From Gp1-AA122 sp036378535 (lineage in GTDB: Bacteria; Acidobacteriota; Terriglobia; Terriglobales; Acidobacteriaceae): 64,000 bases of DNA. Numbering within the stretch: the stretch's first letter is position 1; the number at the start of each line of letters is the position of its first letter. Positions 17,574 to 24,855 of this stretch are shown here, piece by piece. The position numbers and the translations under genes were made by a program. The stretch is taken from the NCBI GenBank assembly GCA_036378535.1, contig DASUWH010000069.1, positions 15,436-79,435 of the forward strand. Direction: 5' to 3'. Under the pieces are notes generated by a model. It was not told where the DNA came from, searched no databases, and saw only the letters and a list, made by a program, of their open reading frames with translations.

Positions 17574-18554
17574 GTGGCCTCCAAAGTTCATGAAATAGCG
17601 GTCGCCGATACTGCTTCCGTTCCCGCCGTCATCTCGATTCAAGACATCGTCCACCGCTATGACGGCCGCACCGCGCTGAATGGCGTTTCCTTCGATGTCG
17701 GTCCGGCCGAACTATTCGGCCTTCTCGGCCCCAATGGCAGCGGTAAGACCACATTGTTCCGGATTCTTTCTACGCTCATGATCCCCAGCGCCGGCCACGC
17801 GCTCATCATGGGCCACGATGCCGCCCAAGATCCCAATGCCCTGCGTCGCCAGATCGGGGTCGTATTCCAAGCGCAGAGCATCGACCTGAAGCTCTCGGCC
17901 TATGAAAACCTGCGCCACCAGGGACATCTGTATGGCCTGCATGGATCGGCTTTGAAAGCGCGTATCGAGGAAATGCTCGGCCGTGTCGCTCTCGCCGACC
18001 GCGCCCATGATCGCGCCGAAACCTTCTCCGGAGGTATGCAACGCCGCCTCGAATTAGCCAAGGGCTTGCTGCACCATCCGTCAGTGCTGTTGCTCGACGA
18101 ACCAACCACCGGCCTTGACCCCGGCGCTCGTCGCGACCTCTGGCAATATCTGCGAATTCTCCGCGATCAGGAGCGCGTCTCGATCTTGGTCACCACCCAC
18201 CTGATGGAAGAGGCCGAGCGCTGCGACCGCCTCGCCATCATGAACGAAGGCAAGCTGGTAGCGCTGGGCACGCCGGCGGATTTGCGGCACGAAATCGGCG
18301 GCGACGTGATCGTACTCGATACTCAGAATCCCGAAGCGCTGGCTCGCAGGGTCGAATCGCGCTTCGCCGTGACCGCGCAAGTGGTCTCCGGGAAAGTGCG
18401 CATCGAGCGCGAAAACGGACACCGCTTCATCACCGACGTAGTCGAAGCGTTTCCCGGAGAAATTGAAGCGGTATCCGTGAGCAAGCCGACGCTGGAGGAT
18501 GTCTTCATCCACCGCACCGGCCACCGCTTCTGGACCGAAGCACAACCCACGTAG
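17574..18554 (+). CDS. ABC transporter ATP-binding protein (DrrA-type exporter)
   Basis: A 326-residue ATPase: Walker A GPNGSGKTT, Q-loop VVFQAQS, signature FSGGMQRRLELAKGLL, Walker B LLLDEPTTGLDPGARR, and the H-loop in VTTHLMEEA. The C-terminal 90 residues are the extension seen in DrrA/CcmA-like ABC-2 exporters. It pairs with the ABC-2 permease 62 bases downstream. A GTG at 17574 is the first start compatible with the domain; no purine-rich site precedes it, but a TAAAAT box (17563-17568) lies so close that a nearly leaderless message is possible. Between ctaA and a DUF420 gene, the pair is probably linked to oxidase biogenesis, for example copper or haem handling, but the cargo is unknown. 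Confidence 0.9.
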   Translation: MASKVHEIAVADTASVPAVISIQDIVHRYDGRTALNGVSFDVGPAELFGLLGPNGSGKTTLFRILSTLMIPSAGHALIMGHDAAQDPNALRRQIGVVFQAQSIDLKLSAYENLRHQGHLYGLHGSALKARIEEMLGRVALADRAHDRAETFSGGMQRRLELAKGLLHHPSVLLLDEPTTGLDPGARRDLWQYLRILRDQERVSILVTTHLMEEAERCDRLAIMNEGKLVALGTPADLRHEIGGDVIVLDTQNPEALARRVESRFAVTAQVVSGKVRIERENGHRFITDVVEAFPGEIEAVSVSKPTLEDVFIHRTGHRFWTEAQPT

Positions 18555-18616
18555 GGACGGCCGCCACCGCCGTCCAGCGAGCGAAGCGAGGAAGATTTAG
18601 AGGATCTGGAATTCAA

Positions 18617-19441
18617 ATGGCGACCCAAACCGCAACCCTCCCAACACAAATATCCCGACCCAATGCCGGTCTCTTCTTGCCGTCATTCTCTCTGTGGTGG
18701 CGCGAGGTAATCCGCTTCTACCGCCAGCGTAGCCGCGTGGTCGGCGTAATCGCCTCGCCGCTGGTCTTCTGGCTGGTGATCGGTTCCGGCTTCGGCACAT
18801 CGTTCCGCGCAGGCGGCGCCGCCGGACAGCAGCACTATCTCGATTACTTCTATCCCGGCGCGCTGATCATGATCATCCTCTTCACCTCGATCTTCACCAT
18901 GATGTCCGTAATCGAAGATCGCAAAGAGGGGTTCCTGCTCTCGGTTTTGGCCGCCCCAGTCCCGCGGTCGGCAGTGGTGCTGGGTAAAGTGCTAGGTGGA
19001 ACTACCCTGTCCACGATCCAAGGCTTGATCTTCCTGGTGTTCGCCCCGCTAGTCGGTGTTCACATGGGAGTTGGCTCATTCCTCCTGGTCCTGCTGACAA
19101 TTTTTCTAGTCTCCTTCGCGTTGACCGCGCTGGGATTCGCGATTGCCTGGCCCATGGATTCGACCCAAGCCTTCCATGCCATCATCAATCTTTTTCTGAT
19201 TCCGCTGTGGCTGATATCGGGAGCCCTATTTCCGCTCTCAGGAGCGTCTGGCTGGTTGCGCGTCATTATGCGTGTGAACCCACTGACCTATGGAACCGAA
19301 GCCCTGCGCGGATTGCTGTATCCGAATAGCACCAGCTTTCCCCTGGGCTCCTCGCTGGCAACATTGTTTCTGTTCGCCGCCTTTATGTTCGCGCTAGCGT
19401 TTATCATGGCAAATCGCAGAACGACGAAACCGGCAGCATGA
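18617..19441 (+). CDS. ABC-2 type permease
   Basis: A 274-residue membrane protein with six helices and the ABC-2 pattern: a cytoplasmic N-terminus (SLWWREVIRFYRQRSR), a helix pair around SPLVFWLVIGSGFG, the YFYPGALIMIILFTSIFTMMSVIEDRKEGFL amphipathic region, and a C-terminal re-entrant segment RVNPLTYGTEALRGLLYP. This is the membrane partner of the preceding ATPase in an exporter of the DrrB/NodJ kind. The 62-base gap contains a GGCCGCC...GGCGG-like hairpin and a CGAGCGAAGCGAGG word. Cargo is unknown. Confidence 0.9.
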   Translation: MATQTATLPTQISRPNAGLFLPSFSLWWREVIRFYRQRSRVVGVIASPLVFWLVIGSGFGTSFRAGGAAGQQHYLDYFYPGALIMIILFTSIFTMMSVIEDRKEGFLLSVLAAPVPRSAVVLGKVLGGTTLSTIQGLIFLVFAPLVGVHMGVGSFLLVLLTIFLVSFALTALGFAIAWPMDSTQAFHAIINLFLIPLWLISGALFPLSGASGWLRVIMRVNPLTYGTEALRGLLYPNSTSFPLGSSLATLFLFAAFMFALAFIMANRRTTKPAA

Positions 19442-19452
19442 AGAGAGCACTC

Positions 19453-19594
19453 AGCAGTCAGCACTCAGCATGCAGGGGGCGAACCAATATTCCTTTCTAC
19501 GATAACTGTGTCATCCCGAACGAAGCGAGGCATCCAGGTGTGTCCGGCCACAAAACCAGACGGACTGAATGCCGAGTGCTGAGTGCTGACTGCT
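19453..19594. repeat. Stutter-arm inverted repeat enclosing a TCATCCCGA core
   Basis: AGCAGTCAGCACTCAGCA (19453-19470) returns as its exact reverse complement at 19577-19594. Each arm is a doubled word (AGTCAGCACTCAGC), nearly the same word as at 5417. Inside lies TCATCCCGAACGAAGCGAGG (19510-19529). The element separates the ABC permease from the DUF420 gene. Confidence 0.87.
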
Positions 19595-19609
19595 AAATAC
19601 TGGCGCTGA

Positions 19610-20059
19610 ATGCTGATTCTTCCCATGCAGATTCCCCAGCAATTCGCCATCTTCCCCGCGCTCAATGCGACCCTGAACGGCACCAGCGCTGTCCTGCTTG
19701 TGGCCGGACGTTGGTTCATCGTGCACGGCCGCATGGCCATTCATCGCGCCTTCATGATTGCCGCTCTGATCACGTCGAGCGTGTTTCTTGGCTGCTATCT
19801 TTACTACCACTACCATGTTGGCAGTGTGCACTTTCAAGGCGCCGGTTGGTCGCGCCCGGTTTACTTCACCATCCTGATCTCGCATACGATCCTGGCGGCC
19901 GCGATTGTGCCCATGATCATCATTACCCTGAGCCGCGCCCTCCGCGAACGCTACGATCGCCATCGCGTGATCGCGCGCTGGACGTTCCCGCTCTGGCTCT
20001 ATGTTTCGATCACCGGTGTCGTGGTTTACGTCATGTTGTACCGGATTTACGCAACCTGA
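19610..20059 (+). CDS. DUF420 / CtaM-like membrane protein
   Basis: A 149-residue protein with four helices. Seen: FPALNATLNGTSAVLLV, the HGRMAIHRAFMIAALITSSVFLGCYLYYHYHVGS stretch with conserved His residues, and a final helix pair with RHRVIARWTFPLWLYVSITGVVVYVMLY. This matches DUF420; the staphylococcal member CtaM is required for function of an aa3-type quinol oxidase. That fits the neighbouring ctaA and exporter. The ATG at 19610 or the one at 19625 could be the start; neither has a clear ribosome binding site because the stutter repeat ends only 15 bases upstream. Confidence 0.88.
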   Translation: MLILPMQIPQQFAIFPALNATLNGTSAVLLVAGRWFIVHGRMAIHRAFMIAALITSSVFLGCYLYYHYHVGSVHFQGAGWSRPVYFTILISHTILAAAIVPMIIITLSRALRERYDRHRVIARWTFPLWLYVSITGVVVYVMLYRIYAT

Positions 20060-20065
20060 GCCGTC

Positions 20066-20150
20066 ATTTGTAATTTAGCAATTTGTAATGGGCAGTTTGA
20101 GTTCATGATCTGGCCTTGCTTTTAAGTTACAAATTACAAAATTACAAATT
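20066..20150. repeat. Stutter-arm inverted repeat built on TTTGTAATTT
   Basis: ATTTGTAATTTAGCAATTTGTAAT-like sequence (20066-20089) faces AAGTTACAAATTACAAAATTACAAATT-like sequence (20125-20150). The arms pair with a few mismatches, and each is a double or triple copy of the same A/T-rich word. It fills the gap between the DUF420 gene and the small gene at 20158. Confidence 0.8.
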
Positions 20151-20157
20151 CTTTAGA

Positions 20158-20430
20158 ATGGCCGTGGTGAAACTCAAAATCGACGTCTCCGGAACAGTTG
20201 GCGACGAAGCCTGGAGAAATCTCAAGCAGTTTGACGAGATCCAGAGTGCCAGCTTCGGCCCGCAGTTCGGTTCCAGCGGCCTTTGCAGGCATCCAGCAAA
20301 TTTGCCACATTTGAAAGGCGAATGGATCGGCGCCGAAATCAAGCTACAGACACCCCTTCTAGCGCAATACGCCGTTTCGCATTATCTTGAGCAGGAGCGC
20401 GTGCTCGACGCCGACGTGGTGGAGAATTGA
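20158..20430 (+). CDS. Small protein of unknown function (90 residues)
   Basis: I do not recognise this protein. It starts MAVVKLKIDVSGTVGDEAW, is predicted to be soluble, mixes beta-like and helical segments and ends with an acidic tail (LDADVVEN). Third-position G/C preference resembles the neighbouring genes, which favours a real gene. The ATG at 20158 has no clear ribosome binding site; it directly abuts the 3' arm of an inverted repeat. It lies on the same strand between DUF420 and the HEAT/lipoyl-like gene and may be carried on the same transcript. Confidence 0.5.
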   Translation: MAVVKLKIDVSGTVGDEAWRNLKQFDEIQSASFGPQFGSSGLCRHPANLPHLKGEWIGAEIKLQTPLLAQYAVSHYLEQERVLDADVVEN

Positions 20431-20502
20431 CGGCTGTAATAATCCAAAGTTGTCATCCTGACTGCGACAACAGCGAGAAGGAAGGACCCGCTTTACCTTT
20501 TT

Positions 20503-21372
20503 ATGCCCGATAGCATCCATGCCCCAGAAACCGTTGTATCTGGCGCGAAGCCCTCGCGTCAGCGCATGACCACGCGCCAACGCCTGCTCTTTCTCCTTAC
20601 CGGCTGGCTGATCGTTCTCATGCCTTTCCTCTTCTGGTGGAATACCTGGTTCGGCCGCCACCTAACCGACCAGCAGATCACCGAATACCTGCGCGATGAC
20701 AAGCACCCTCGCCACATCCAGCATGCGTTGATTCAAATCGGCGACCGCATCCAGCATCGTGATGCCAACGTAAAGCAGTGGTATCCAGAACTGGTGCGGC
20801 TCTCGTCCTACTCGGTAGAAGAAGTTCGGAACACTGATGCCTGGATCATGGGCCAGGACAACTCGTCCCCCGATTTTCATGCCGCGCTGCTGAAAATGTT
20901 GAACGATCCCGTCCTGACCGTCCGTGGCAATGCAGCGCTGTCACTCGTGCGCTTTGGCGACGCCACTGGTCGTCCGCAACTGATGGCGCTGCTACAGCCG
21001 GTCAAGATCACCGCGACCGAGTCCGGCACAATCGTAGACAACGGCGCGATGGGCACCGCCGTCCACCAGGGCGGCCTGGTCGCGAAAATTCAAACTGCCA
21101 ACCGAATCGCCGAGCTTCGGTCACCGATAGCTGGAAGAATAGGATCGCTTGCCTCGGGCAAAGGTCATACCGTGGCCGCGGGCACTGAGATCGCCACGGT
21201 CGCACCCGAAACTGAGCAAGTCTGGGAGGCCCTGCGTGGCCTTTATGTAGTGGGAACGATGGAAGACTTGCCTGTAGTCACACCGTACGAGCGCGATCTG
21301 GCCGAGATCCCGGATCGCCTGCGCCAACAGGCCAAAATGACCGAAGAAGCAATCCGCTCCCGAGCCAGATAG
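20503..21372 (+). CDS. Membrane-anchored protein combining HEAT-like repeats and a lipoyl/barrel-sandwich-like domain
   Basis: A 289-residue protein. A single membrane helix (LLFLLTGWLIVLMPFLFWW, about 29-47) is followed by helical repeats (LRDDKHPRHIQHALIQIGDRI and FHAALLKMLNDPVLTVRGNAALSLVRFGD), which look like HEAT repeats. Then comes a beta-rich segment (GGLVAKIQTANRIAELRSPIAGRIGSLASGKGHTVAAGTEIATVAPE) with the P-I-x-G-x-I...V-x-x-G-x-x-I pattern of biotinyl/lipoyl-like or HlyD-type barrel-sandwich domains. No acceptor Lys is evident at the hairpin tip, so it is more like the HlyD adaptor type. A scaffold for the neighbouring respiratory or export machinery is a guess from position only. 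Confidence 0.7.
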   Translation: MPDSIHAPETVVSGAKPSRQRMTTRQRLLFLLTGWLIVLMPFLFWWNTWFGRHLTDQQITEYLRDDKHPRHIQHALIQIGDRIQHRDANVKQWYPELVRLSSYSVEEVRNTDAWIMGQDNSSPDFHAALLKMLNDPVLTVRGNAALSLVRFGDATGRPQLMALLQPVKITATESGTIVDNGAMGTAVHQGGLVAKIQTANRIAELRSPIAGRIGSLASGKGHTVAAGTEIATVAPETEQVWEALRGLYVVGTMEDLPVVTPYERDLAEIPDRLRQQAKMTEEAIRSRAR

Positions 21373-21444
21373 CACCCCAAATCACGTAGGCGCGGCCGCC
21401 CCGTGCGTCCTATTCGAACGCAAGACAAGCCCCTAGCAGGCCGC

Positions 21445-21474
21445 GAAAAAAAGAACCCGATTGGAAAAATCGGG
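21445..21474 (-). terminator. Intrinsic terminator of the ferredoxin gene
   Basis: On the minus strand CCCGAT (from 21474) pairs with ATCGGG (to 21456) around an eight-base-or-shorter loop and is followed by a T-rich run ending at 21446 (seven consecutive T). It lies 60 bases after the ferredoxin stop codon and is the best classical terminator in the window. Confidence 0.75.
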
Positions 21475-21532
21475 AAGGGCACGAGTTTACTAGCCTGCCC
21501 TGAGCGCAGTCGAAGGGTGCTGCTAAGCCTGC

Positions 21533-21910
21533 CTAATACGGCATGACTCCGACTTCCTTCTCGACCTCCGTGGTGTCGACCATCACGATGGCATCCCACG
21601 GACATCCGTCGAGGAAGGCCCCATCCGGCCCCTTGCTGGTGCACTTCTTACATCCGATGCAGAGAATCGGGTCAACCTGGATGCGCCCGAAAGGCGGGTG
21701 ATCTTCATCCGGTACCCAAAACATGCAGTCTTCCACCGGACAATATTCGACGCAAGCCGGCGACCCAGCACACCCGGTGCAGCATTCGGTGATAACCGCT
21801 AATTCTTTGGGTTTCTTTTTGCGGACAGTGGTGAGGCCCTTGGACCGTGGCTCGTACTTCAGCTCGTCCGGAACCATCCCCGGTTGTTTTTCTTCGGTTT
21901 CGGCAGCCAT
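21533..21910 (-). CDS. 2[4Fe-4S] ferredoxin-type protein
   Basis: A 125-residue soluble protein. After a charged leader of about 40 residues it has two cysteine groups: C44xxC47x5C53x3C57P and C84xxC87xxC90x12C103P, which is the layout of a bacterial-type ferredoxin with two [4Fe-4S] clusters and an insertion between the cluster motifs (VEDCMFWVPDEDHPPFGRIQVD). Extra cysteines at 43 and 62 are present. It would carry electrons at low potential in the cytoplasm; the partner is not visible. It is transcribed against the respiratory block and ends with its own terminator, so it is not part of that operon. Confidence 0.85.
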   Translation of the reverse strand: MAAETEEKQPGMVPDELKYEPRSKGLTTVRKKKPKELAVITECCTGCAGSPACVEYCPVEDCMFWVPDEDHPPFGRIQVDPILCIGCKKCTSKGPDGAFLDGCPWDAIVMVDTTEVEKEVGVMPY

Positions 21911-21973
21911 GGTGGCCGATTATATCGCATGTCACCTGAGCTTGTGATTACGTCCGTGAACACCCACCACAGA

Positions 21974-22086
21974 GACACAGAGGCACGGAGAACGCCAAGT
22001 CCCAATTGTCATCCCGAGCGAAGCGAGGGATCTGGGTTATTCACCGCCATTCATATCTCTGGCCGTCTTTTCTGTGCCTCTGTGGC
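21974..22086. repeat. Stutter-arm inverted repeat (CACAGAG word) enclosing a TCATCCCGA core
   Basis: CACAGAGGCAC (21976-21986), preceded by a second copy of CACAGAG, pairs with GTGCCTCTGTG (22074-22084). Between them is TCATCCCGAGCGAAGCGAGG at 22009-22028, followed by GATCTGGGTT. It lies in the divergent gap between the ferredoxin gene and ssb. Confidence 0.75.
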
Positions 22087-22238
22087 TGTTGTTTTCCCCA
22101 TCACCCCAACCCTGTTCACCTGCACACCTTCCGCACCCGGAATTCTGATATATTGGCCTTCCAGCCCCAAGAAAATCGACTTGTTCCTTGCCGTCGGCTC
22201 CCGCGACGACCTTCGGAAAGGGGCACTAAGGAGCATCC

Positions 22239-22703
22239 ATGAAGAGCGTCAACAAAGTCATTCTCGTCGGAAACCTCGGCAAGGACCCGGAGCTCAAATA
22301 CACCCCCAGCGGCACGGCAGTAGCCAAGTTCTCGATTGCGACCAGCTCGCGCTACAAGGATAAGAACGATCAATGGCAAGAGCAGACCGAATGGCACAAC
22401 GTCGTCGCCTGGGCCCGCCTGGCTGAGATTGCTGGTGAATATCTGAAAAAAGGCAGCAAGGTGTATGTGGAAGGCCGCCTCCAGACGCGCTCGTGGGAGG
22501 ACAAGAACACTAACCAGAAAAAATATATGACTGAAGTTGTAGTCAATGATTTAGTCCTGCTGGGCGGGCGTGGCGAGGCTGCCGGAGATGATGGTGGCCG
22601 TGCCCGTGGCGCTTCCGCCGGCGGCTTCGATCAGCGCGTGCCGGAGCCCGAGCACGCTGCAGCAGCTTCCGGTCCGATCACGGACGAGGACATTCCGTTC
22701 TAA
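22239..22703 (+). CDS. ssb: Single-stranded DNA-binding protein
   Basis: A 154-residue SSB. The OB fold (residues 1-110) shows the usual opening SVNKVILVGNLGKDPE, WHNVVAWARLAEIAGEYLKKGSKVYVEGRLQTRSWED and YMTEVVVNDLVLLG. A Gly/Ala-rich linker leads to the acidic tip DEDIPF, which docks partner proteins such as exonuclease I, RecO and DNA polymerase subunits. AAGGAG at 22229-22234 fixes the ATG. It stands as a single gene; a perfect hairpin follows the stop codon. Confidence 0.97.
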   Translation: MKSVNKVILVGNLGKDPELKYTPSGTAVAKFSIATSSRYKDKNDQWQEQTEWHNVVAWARLAEIAGEYLKKGSKVYVEGRLQTRSWEDKNTNQKKYMTEVVVNDLVLLGGRGEAAGDDGGRARGASAGGFDQRVPEPEHAAAASGPITDEDIPF

Positions 22704-22711
22704 CCTCGTGT

Positions 22712-22735
22712 GGCGCGGACACTCCTGTCCGCGCC
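22712..22735. repeat. Perfect 10-bp hairpin after ssb
   Basis: GGCGCGGACA (22712-22721), loop CTCC, TGTCCGCGCC (22726-22735), starting nine bases after the ssb stop codon. The neighbouring gene is convergent, so the hairpin may act on both strands. There is no T-tract. Confidence 0.75.
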
Positions 22736-22790
22736 GCTGAAATAACGGCAACAACAGCCGCGGGCAAAAGCGCCCCGCCACTTACCGAAC

Positions 22791-23363
22791 TCATCTGTTT
22801 GCCGATTTCGCCATGCGTACGACGGTTAGGAACTCACCGTTGGCGAGTGGAACATCAACTGAGTCGACCGCAGTGTATCCGCTGGCTTGATAAAGCGGCA
22901 CCCCCGTTAACGTTGCTCCCATCTCGAATCGCTGGAACCCCGCAGCCCGGGCCGCTTCTTCGCAAGCCTGAAGGATACGGCTCCCAATGCCTTGCCGCGC
23001 CCAGTCCGGATGAATAAAAAAAGCGCGAATCTTGGCCGCATCCAGCGCGGGATCGAGCAGCGCATTCTCTCGCCCGGGCCGGTGATCGGCCCCGAACAAC
23101 GTCTTGCGCTTGCTCCAACCACCACAACCAACAAGAACTCGGCCCGCTTCCGTCTCCGCCTCCGCAATGAAGTAGGTTCCATCGTTGACCAGTTGCGTAT
23201 CCACCCCGAGATACGTGCCCAGCGCGCCTTCCAATTGCGTGATCGAGTAATCCTGCGTCATCAGTCCGCGCACCGACGCTTCAATTAACGCGTGCAGGGC
23301 AGGTATATCGGCGCTATTCGCAAGCCGGAGACGCACAGCTTGCCGTCGAGTAGGCGCAATCAC
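22791..23363 (-). CDS. GNAT-family N-acetyltransferase
   Basis: A 190-residue acetyltransferase. The GNAT core is clear: N-terminal RLRLANSADIPALHALIEASV, the strand with VLVGCGGW, motif A IRAFFIHPDWARQGIGSRILQACEEAARAAGF (acetyl-CoA pyrophosphate loop RQGIGS), and the C-terminal GVPLYQASGYTAVD. Members acetylate amines on small molecules, peptides or antibiotics; the acceptor is unknown. Start is a GTG at 23363, chosen because upstream codons run out of similarity and a stop lies just before. It is convergent with ssb. Confidence 0.88.
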   Translation of the reverse strand: MIAPTRRQAVRLRLANSADIPALHALIEASVRGLMTQDYSITQLEGALGTYLGVDTQLVNDGTYFIAEAETEAGRVLVGCGGWSKRKTLFGADHRPGRENALLDPALDAAKIRAFFIHPDWARQGIGSRILQACEEAARAAGFQRFEMGATLTGVPLYQASGYTAVDSVDVPLANGEFLTVVRMAKSANR

Positions 23364-23562
23364 AACGGTAGTATCGCACGCAGAACCTTTGCTCCTGGAT
23401 GGAAGCAGCTTGGAACGATCGTCGAAGGGCGGGCTTTAGGCCACGTTAGCCGGGCCTAAATATCCTGTTCTCCTCTCAGGCTGCACAGGTGGCGGAATTT
23501 TAATCTCCAGTCAAACCTTGTCGGCCGATTAACCGTCTATACTTCAAGACATAAGGTGAGGA

Positions 23563-24813
23563 ATGGCACGACGGGTGGTCATCACGGGCATGGGGGTAGT
23601 GAGCCCGAACGGCGTCGGAAACGAAGCCTTCGCGGAAGCCGCGCTATCTGGCCGCAGCGGCGTACGCCGAATCTCCCACTTTGATCCCGGCGAGATTCCT
23701 GTACAAATTGCCGGCGAAGTTCAGAACTTTGACGAACTCGCCTGGATCGAGAAGCGCGACCGTAAACACGTGTCGCGAGTCTTGCCTTTGGCCCTCGCCG
23801 CGGCCTCGGAGGCTTTGAGCACAGCCAGCATCGAAGCCGCTTCCCTTCCCATCGAGACTCGGCGCCGTATCGGGGTCATCATCGGGTCTGGCGGCGGCTC
23901 GCAGGAATTCACCGAAGAACAATACCGCCTCTTTTTTCAGCAGAAATACAAGCAGATGAGCCTGTTCTGCATTCCCACGGGAGTCATGGGAACACTGTCG
24001 AGCGAGTTGAGCATGCGCTTCGGCCTGCGCGGTCCAAGTCACGTGATCACCACAGGCTGCACTTCTTCGACCGATGCTATGGGCTACGCCCTGCGCCAGA
24101 TCCAATCCGGCCGCATCGACATGGCCTTGACCGGCGGCGCCGATGCTCCCATTGCTCTGGGCATCGTGAAGGGCTTTATCCTGATGAAGATCATGACCGA
24201 CTCTTGGAATCACGCCCCGGAACGCGCCTCCCGCCCGTTTTCCGTCGATCGCGATGGTTTCGTTTTGGCCGAGGGATCGTGGATGTTCATCTTCGAAGAA
24301 CTGGAGCACGCGCGCGCCCGAGGAGCCAGAATTCTCGCAGAAGTTTGCGGTTATGGCTCCACTTGCGAGGCCTTCCACCGAGTGCGTTTACAAGAGTGTG
24401 GTGAAGAGCCCGCGCGCGCCATCGCATTGGCGATGAAAGAAGCGGGCATCGCCGCGCAGGATGTCGACTACGTGAACCTGCATGGAACCTCGACCCAGCT
24501 CAATGACCGAATCGAGACACGAGCCTTGAAACTGGCTCTCGGCGAACATGCGCACGCCACGCCGATGTCCGCCTTGAAATCGCAAATCGGACACCCGCAG
24601 GGAGCCTGTGGCGCAGCCGGAATCGCCGCCACGTTGGTGGCGATGCAAAGCGGCACAATTCCCCCCACCATCAATATCGAAAACCCCGATCCCGATTGCG
24701 ATCTCGACTATGTTCCTGTTTCCGGCCGTAAAGCCGAAATCGAGCACGCTGTTTGCAACTGCATCGCCTTCGGCTCCAAGAACTCGGCGTTGGTGATACG
24801 AAGGGCCGCCTAA
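23563..24813 (+). CDS. Beta-ketoacyl-ACP synthase II-type enzyme
   Basis: A 416-residue thiolase-fold condensing enzyme with the Cys-His-His triad: Cys166 in TTGCTSSTDAMGYA, His307 in NLHGTST and His344 in SQIGHPQGACG. Opening RRVVITGMGVVSPNG and the AEGSWMFIFEELEHARARGARI region are typical of FabF. It would extend acyl-ACP with malonyl-ACP. No acyl carrier protein, reductase or other fab gene lies alongside, which suggests a specialised or duplicate ketosynthase rather than the main FabF. AAGGTGAGG just before the ATG is a good ribosome binding site, and TATACT at 23538-23543 is a plausible -10 box. Confidence 0.9.
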   Translation: MARRVVITGMGVVSPNGVGNEAFAEAALSGRSGVRRISHFDPGEIPVQIAGEVQNFDELAWIEKRDRKHVSRVLPLALAAASEALSTASIEAASLPIETRRRIGVIIGSGGGSQEFTEEQYRLFFQQKYKQMSLFCIPTGVMGTLSSELSMRFGLRGPSHVITTGCTSSTDAMGYALRQIQSGRIDMALTGGADAPIALGIVKGFILMKIMTDSWNHAPERASRPFSVDRDGFVLAEGSWMFIFEELEHARARGARILAEVCGYGSTCEAFHRVRLQECGEEPARAIALAMKEAGIAAQDVDYVNLHGTSTQLNDRIETRALKLALGEHAHATPMSALKSQIGHPQGACGAAGIAATLVAMQSGTIPPTINIENPDPDCDLDYVPVSGRKAEIEHAVCNCIAFGSKNSALVIRRAA

Positions 24814-24855
24814 ATCGTGCTGGGCACCCTTCTAAGCCGCCGGTGTCTTTTGTGG

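Noticed and set aside
19441..19620. Possible small CRISPR-like array, because of repeated CAGTCAGCACTCAGCA words.
   Set aside because: Repeats are inverted and of unequal length with no regular spacers, and no cas gene is present in the window.
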